64,000 bases of DNA. Origin: Gnetum montanum (Eukaryota > Streptophyta > Gnetopsida > Gnetales > Gnetaceae). The notes below the pieces were generated by a model. The model was not told the origin of the DNA and did not search any database. It saw only the letters and a program-made list of their open reading frames with translations. Location of the stretch: assembly GCA_015680685.1 (NCBI GenBank), contig MNCI01033568.1, positions 231,524-295,523 on the forward strand, in the 5' to 3' direction. Of the stretch, positions 58,596-64,000 are shown in pieces. The first letter of the stretch is position 1, and the number at the start of each line of letters is the position of its first letter. The position numbers were made by a program, and so were the translations under genes.

Positions 58596-60060
58596 CAGCC
58601 ATGAACATCATGAAAATGAGAGAAGAGGTTGTTAAAGTCCCAAAAATTAAGAAAATTAATAAAAATAAAGAAAGAGGATTGAGAATAAGAGTTCAAGGAG
58701 CATAGAGTGGTTTGCACAATGGAATATGCAAAAGATAGGATTGTAGAAATGTCTAGGGTAATGGACTTAACTAATCAAACCAAGAGATATGCAAGTGAAT
58801 CCTCCTCATACTAGGCACATTCCCTTGTTGCCCTTGAATAACCCCAACTAAGAAGTCTTTGAGCCCCATAGTTTATTAATGATCATGAAAAGTTAAGGAC
58901 TAATAAAAAAAAATCTATCCAAGAATTCCAACACATCAGACTAAGACATTGAACATAACATAGAAACCGATAGTGAGGTGAGTTGTGGTAGCATAGATGG
59001 ATGACTAAGAAGGTAGAATGGAATCCCAAATTGAGGTTATAAGAAGTCCCTTATGGAACATGCGTTTCAAATGACCTAAGAACATCCATGCTTAGTCTAG
59101 ATCAAAACCAACCTCTTTTAGTGACTTTGCATTGCCACTCCAAGACCGATCTACCCACTCAAGACATAAGAGTGCTCCCACAAAACAACCACCATTCCAT
59201 GAAGAGAAGAAAATAGAAGTAGGAAGTGAGAGAGAGGGGGCCTTAATTAGAGGTAACCTTTAGGCATGGGTAACATGTCTTTCTAAGGGGTGCTTTTAGC
59301 TTTTTTATTTGTCTATGATGTGTGCTTTGAATTTCTATCATGTTTTGATCTTTTTTATTTTTTATTTTTTTCACTCTCTCTCTTTTTGAATTTTTGGATG
59401 GGAACTAGACCACGCAAAGAATTTATTTGACTTCCTATTAGTAGTTGGAATGGAATGGTAAGAAGTTCATGGAAAAGACCCATGCACTCAAGTAAGTAGA
59501 AGAGTACAAACAGTATTGAGTTCCATTGAAGTCACATCCTCTACAAACTTTTGAATCCTTTCTAATTCTGGAACTCCCAAGGTTACCAATTGATTAAAAG
59601 TTTCTTCAATTGAAGGAACCTCAAACTCCTAGAACAAGGAAAATCATAGAGTTTATTGGATGGGTAGATGATGTTGACTCACTACTTGTTTCATGAAAAA
59701 TAAACCATGTCATAGTCATTAGACATTAAAATTCAAAAATAGAAACTAGACATTGATAATCACAACATTGAGTGCAAACCATCATTAGTAAACTGCAATA
59801 ATGGCATTGTGTCATGTGGTAATAAAGCACTATTATTAGCAGAAATAATGAAAAGTTACACTCAAACAAAGCAATGTAATATATATATAAGTGTAAACTA
59901 ATCAAGAAAGGTAAAACATACTAACAATATTGTAAAATAAAAAATTAAGAAAGTCAATACAATGAAAAATCAAAGAAAAAGGTAAAAATTAACAAAGTGT
60001 AAAATAAAAATGTGTAAAAAAAGAGAGGAGAAAGACTGAGAAGTCATGTGGATGATTAGC
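58596..60060 (-). other. Element F spacer between integrase and the internal module
   Basis: Non-coding, collinear with element E 45801-47379. No gene seen. Confidence 0.6.
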
Positions 60061-63000
60061 ATGGGTGGCCATCTCCCCATGCCTATGTTGAAAGGAGGAG
60101 ATTTGAAAATTTGAACGTGTTTGTCCATCCATTGAGGTGGTAGTTGCACTAGCTTGTCTTGGTTCAAGGAAAGGTTTTACTTATTGGATGTTAACCAACT
60201 ACTTTTTATTTGGGCTTTCAGGCTTGTAGATTAACATGGTCCTAGAGGGAAAGGTTTGATTAATTATATAAGGTCCTTTCCACATCAATTAAAATTTTTT
60301 CCTCTAGGGTTTGTGTGTTGGATTCCATTCGAGAATCTTATCTCCTAGTTGAAATTTCACTTTTTGTATTTTGAGGTCCTGACATTGCTTGTTGAATGGC
60401 TTGTGCACCTCATTCAAAGATAGGGCCACCAATTAGTTTTCATCTAGCACATTGAGGTAGATAATTCTTTCTTTTTGCACTAGGCTTAGGTCAAGATTCA
60501 GATCATAGGCTGTTGAGAGTGTACAAAGCTTGGATTGAATCAAAAGTATTAAAATTTTTCCATACACTATCTCATAGGGAGAGTAGCCAATAAAGAGTTT
60601 CCATGTTGAGCAATAGCCCCATAGGGCATCATTGAGTCATGTGCTCCAATATTTCCTATATTTGCTTATGGTCCTTGTTAAAATCTTTGTGATCTTCCTG
60701 TTAGTTATCTTTGCTTAACCATTGGCTTGGGGGTGATAGGGTGTTAATTTAAGTCAAACCCCAAAGTTTTGCATCAACTTTCTAAAAGTGGCACCTGTGA
60801 AATGAGTTCCATTATCAAAAATTAGTGCATGTGGCATCCTAAACCTATTTACAACATTTTTTTGTACAAATATAGCAATAGTGGATGATGTATAGTCAGT
60901 AATGACTACTACTTTTGCCCATTTTATGTAGTAGTCAACTACTACAATGATATACACCTTTCCATTGGACATGGGTGTGATGGAATCCATGAAGTCAATG
61001 CCCCATATTTTAAAGAGCTCTAGTGGTTGAATACACTATTAAGGATCTTCAATTTGAGCAATCATCCCACCATCTCATTGATAACATTCATAAGATTAGA
61101 TAAACTAGTGGGCATCCCTAAAGATTGTAGGCCAATAGTATTCTACCATTAGGATTTCTATGGGCATGCATCTCTTGCATAGTGGCATCTACAAGGTCCT
61201 TCATGAGCATCCTGGAGAATAAGCAGTTGATCTTCATCAAGGAAATACCAACGAATTAGGCTATCAACACATACCTTGTAGAGGTATCCATTGATTTCCA
61301 TGAAGTATTTGGCCTAATGAAGAAATTGTTACTTATTTCTAAAGTCAAGATCTTGTGGCATTTCTTGAGTGAGAAGATAGATGAGGATGCCATTGTACCA
61401 TGTTGTTTTTGTGGGTACTTACTCATTTAGTGCTCCTATAAAGAGGAGTTCATATAGAAACTAATTAGAGAGTGTGATCTCCTCCTCTTTCTTATCCCAT
61501 ATTAATTGATAGAGGTGGTCAATGACCACATTCTAGGTCCCTTTTTGATCTACCATTATGAGATCAAATTCCTACAAGATCATGAACCACTGTATGATAC
61601 AAAGGCTTATCATGATCTTGTTCATTAGGAAGCAGATGGTACTATGATCTATGTGCACAAATACTTTATAACCAAGCACATAGTGCCTAAATTTTTCAAG
61701 ATCATACATTGCCATTAATTTTTTCTTCATGGTGGTGTAATTTAACTATGCATCTACAATGCTTCAGCTCACGTAGTTGATGTAATATGGATGTTTTTTA
61801 TCATCTAACTGCATAAGCACTACTTCCAAAGCATAATTAGATGTTTTTTTCTTTATGTGAAATGATCTAGACTAGTCTGGTGCCTATAGGATTTGAGTTT
61901 CTACAAGTTTTTCCTTCAATTTTTGGAATGCATGTTCACATTCCTTGGTCTAAATGAATAGAGCATCTTTCTTCATTAGCTTGACGAATAGCTTTGCAAT
62001 CTTAGAGAAATTCTCTATGAATTGTTGGTAGTAGCTAGTATGTCCAAGAAATGATCGAACATATTTAACTGTCTTTGGTTGATGTGTTATTCCTTAGATG
62101 ATCCTTATCCTCTCTAGGTCTACCTCAATCCCTTCTTGTGAAATTTGGTGCCCCAACACAATGCCATCTTTGACCATGAGATGAATTTTCTACCAGTTTA
62201 GCTATAGATTTATTTTCATAAATATTTTTAGTACTTACTCAAGGTGGTCTAAGGGTTGCTAAAACGTAGCTCCATAGGTGGAAAAGTCATCCATGAAGAC
62301 TTCCACACCACTACCAATCTTCTGCTAAAATATGCTAAGGACCAGGTGTTGAAATGTTGTAAGGGAATTGCATAGACCAAATGGCATCTTACAATATGCA
62401 AAATTCCCCCAGGGACTCATAAATGTTGTCTTGGCCTAATATTATAGAATAATTTTAATTTGGTTATAGCCACTATAACCATCCTAAAAGCTATAATAGT
62501 AATTCTTGGAGATAGTATCCAACACTTGGTCCACAAATGACAATGGAAAATGATCTTTAAATGTTGCCATGTTTAATAGCCTAAAGTCGATGTAGATTTG
62601 CCACTTGCCACCTTTCTTTGACATAATTACGAATAGTCTAACCCACTCATTGTCCACAATGGAATAGATAAACCCCACCTTGAGGAGTTGCTCTATTTCC
62701 TCCTTGATAATCTGCTTCAATTTTGGATTTAGCCATCTCTACAACTATCTTCTTGGCTTCATTGCTGGGTTGGTGTAAATGTGATGTTGGAATATACTTG
62801 GATCAATTCTAGCCAACTTGGGATATGAAAAAGCAAAGGCTATTGGCCATCTATTAAGCACCTTTAACAACTTTTCTTTTTGTTTAGAAGTAAGTTTTGA
62901 ATTCATTATGACTAGCTTACCATTGTTTAAGAATGCATACTCCATGTCGATTGGTAGATTTTTCAACTCTAGATGCTCCTACTTGAAGTTATCAAGGATT

Positions 63001-63720
63001 TCCATGTCTTCCCAACAAGTATCATCATCTTCATCATCAAAGAGTTGATGATAAACTTACTCAAGTTCATCCATGCTTTCAACATAAGCACATGTTAGGC
63101 TCTTAGTTGGTTCCATGCATAATTTGCTACTTTTTGTGGTTGCTATGTATAGACACCTTTGAATATATGTTTCTTGTGCATACTGATTGCATGCTTTAAT
63201 GTATGTACTTTTGATGGACCAAATATTTTGCATGCAATTACACCCATTAGCAATGTACATGATGCATAGAATACACTTCTTCTCTAGCCCTTCAAATTCA
63301 TTTTCTTTAGAGATTTTCAAGGAGAGATCCCTTATTCCCATTCATGCATCAACCATGCTTAACTATGCCCTTCCCATAATGATGGGGAAGTCACCTTTGC
63401 AATTTTTGATCTTGATCACTAGAAAATCTATAGGATAGGACTATCCACTAACTATGGTCATAATTTCCACCACCAATTCCAAGGAAATAGTGATTAACTG
63501 GTCTACCAATTCTAAATAAATGTTGCTCTTTTTTAGAGGTGGTAGGTTCTATGTCTTGTACATATCATGAGAGATGAGATTGACATTGGGACCAAAATCA
63601 AGAAGAGCCTTGCATGGCTCAAGTCCAATGATTTGTAGGTAAATGAGTGGACTTCTTGAGTTAGATCTTTTCATGGGAAGATTGCCAGACTTGATCTAAT
63701 TAGAAACAAAATGAGTTAAC
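60061..63720 (-). pseudogene. Decayed protease-RT-RNase H-integrase of element F
   Basis: Minus strand. Protease about 63720-63340 (ALLDFGPNVNLISHDMY near 63570-63615). A Cys/His-containing linker at 63057-63341. RT about 62750-61980, with KKGGKWQIYIDFRLLNMATF near 62570-62640 and FMDDF near 62285-62300. RNase H about 61900-61550. Integrase zinc end about 61320-61180, core 60754-61010 (GIDFMDS; VVVDYYIKWAKV; LIFDNGTHFTGATF) with the first Asp kept, and C-terminal module to about 60061. Stops and frame breaks throughout. It has the full domain set, unlike B (integrase deletion) and E (RT deletion). Confidence 0.85.
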
Positions 63721-64000
63721 ATCACAATGTAATTTCAAGATGGCATTTGGTTTAAAGGGCACTTGAAGGTGTTTGATGCAAGGCATGAGGGTGTTGGGGA
63801 TGCAAGGCATCTAGTCGTATTAGGTTGTGAGGGTTTGCAAGGACTGTTGGATTGAAAAAAAGGTCATTTCCTAGATTGATTATTTGAACCACTTAGCACA
63901 AAGGCCAATTGTGAATGTACATCCCTCATAGCATTTTGTTGTTATGATTGTGAAGGAATTTCTCCTTGCATGGATGGAGCAAGAGGAAACTGGGTTGAGA
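63721..64000 (-). pseudogene. Gag-protease linker of element F, running off the window
   Basis: Aligns with element E about 50780-51010 (GCATTTTGTT near 63930 and the Pro/Ser-rich linker). Gag proper lies beyond the right edge. Confidence 0.5.

Larger units (their letters stand above)
55047..64000 (-). mobile_element. Element F: Athila-like retrotransposon with extra ORF (3' part)
   Basis: 3' LTR 55047-55920, polypurine tract, extra ORF, putative intron and internal promoter, spacer, then pol to the window edge. The gag and 5' LTR are to the right of the window. It is collinear with element E but not identical; the extra ORF is shorter. The left flank 5-mer GTATC (55042-55046) should be its target copy. 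Confidence 0.85.

Overview
This window looks like nuclear DNA from a seed plant with a large, repeat-rich genome. It is AT-rich and CpG-poor. Almost all of it is decayed LTR retrotransposon, and I see one plausible cellular gene. Element families, plant-style introns and the absence of operons all fit. A gymnosperm is possible, but the sequence alone does not settle it. I saw no rRNA gene, canonical tRNA gene or CRISPR array.

Layout. 1-5340: 3' half of a plus-strand Athila-like Ty3/gypsy element (A) ending in its LTR. 5341-11649: an older minus-strand relative (G), with its gag split by an AT-rich 3-kb insert (7212-10223) and its 5' LTR at 10688-11649. 11650-13329: nothing recognised. 13330-14485: RTE-like LINE remnant. 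14892-16274 (minus): a five-exon RING-H2 gene resembling RFI2-type E3 ligases, the only apparently intact gene. 16275-18429: its upstream region, a three-copy repeat and a possible SINE.

18430-54311 is a three-level nest of retrotransposons with matching 5-bp target-site duplications at each level. Element E (18435-54306, minus, TSD ATTAT) carries element B (18955-41717, minus, TSD CTAAT) inside its 3' LTR. B is interrupted between gag and protease by element C (25059-38538, plus, TSD GTGAG). C is a Tat-lineage element with a second, archaeal-type RNase H and a repeat-filled spacer between protease and reverse transcriptase. From 55047 to the right edge is a further minus-strand Athila-like element (F), whose 5' half lies outside the window.

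How the parts work together. A, B, E, F and G share LTR ends TGATRR...TCATCA. Three of them (B, E, G) show a primer site resembling the tRNA-Asp site of Athila. B has a DLG-type protease and A, B and F have an FMDD reverse transcriptase. All are dead copies, and nearly all stops in A pol are explained by cytosine deamination. E and F differ from A and B in carrying an additional long reading frame between integrase and 3' LTR. It has a conserved N-terminal region, a coiled-coil-like middle and a proline-rich tail. In both, this frame is preceded by a TATA box next to a motif that also occurs in the LTR promoter, then a splice-donor/acceptor pair ending directly at an ATG. This possible internal transcription unit is the most interesting signal in the window.
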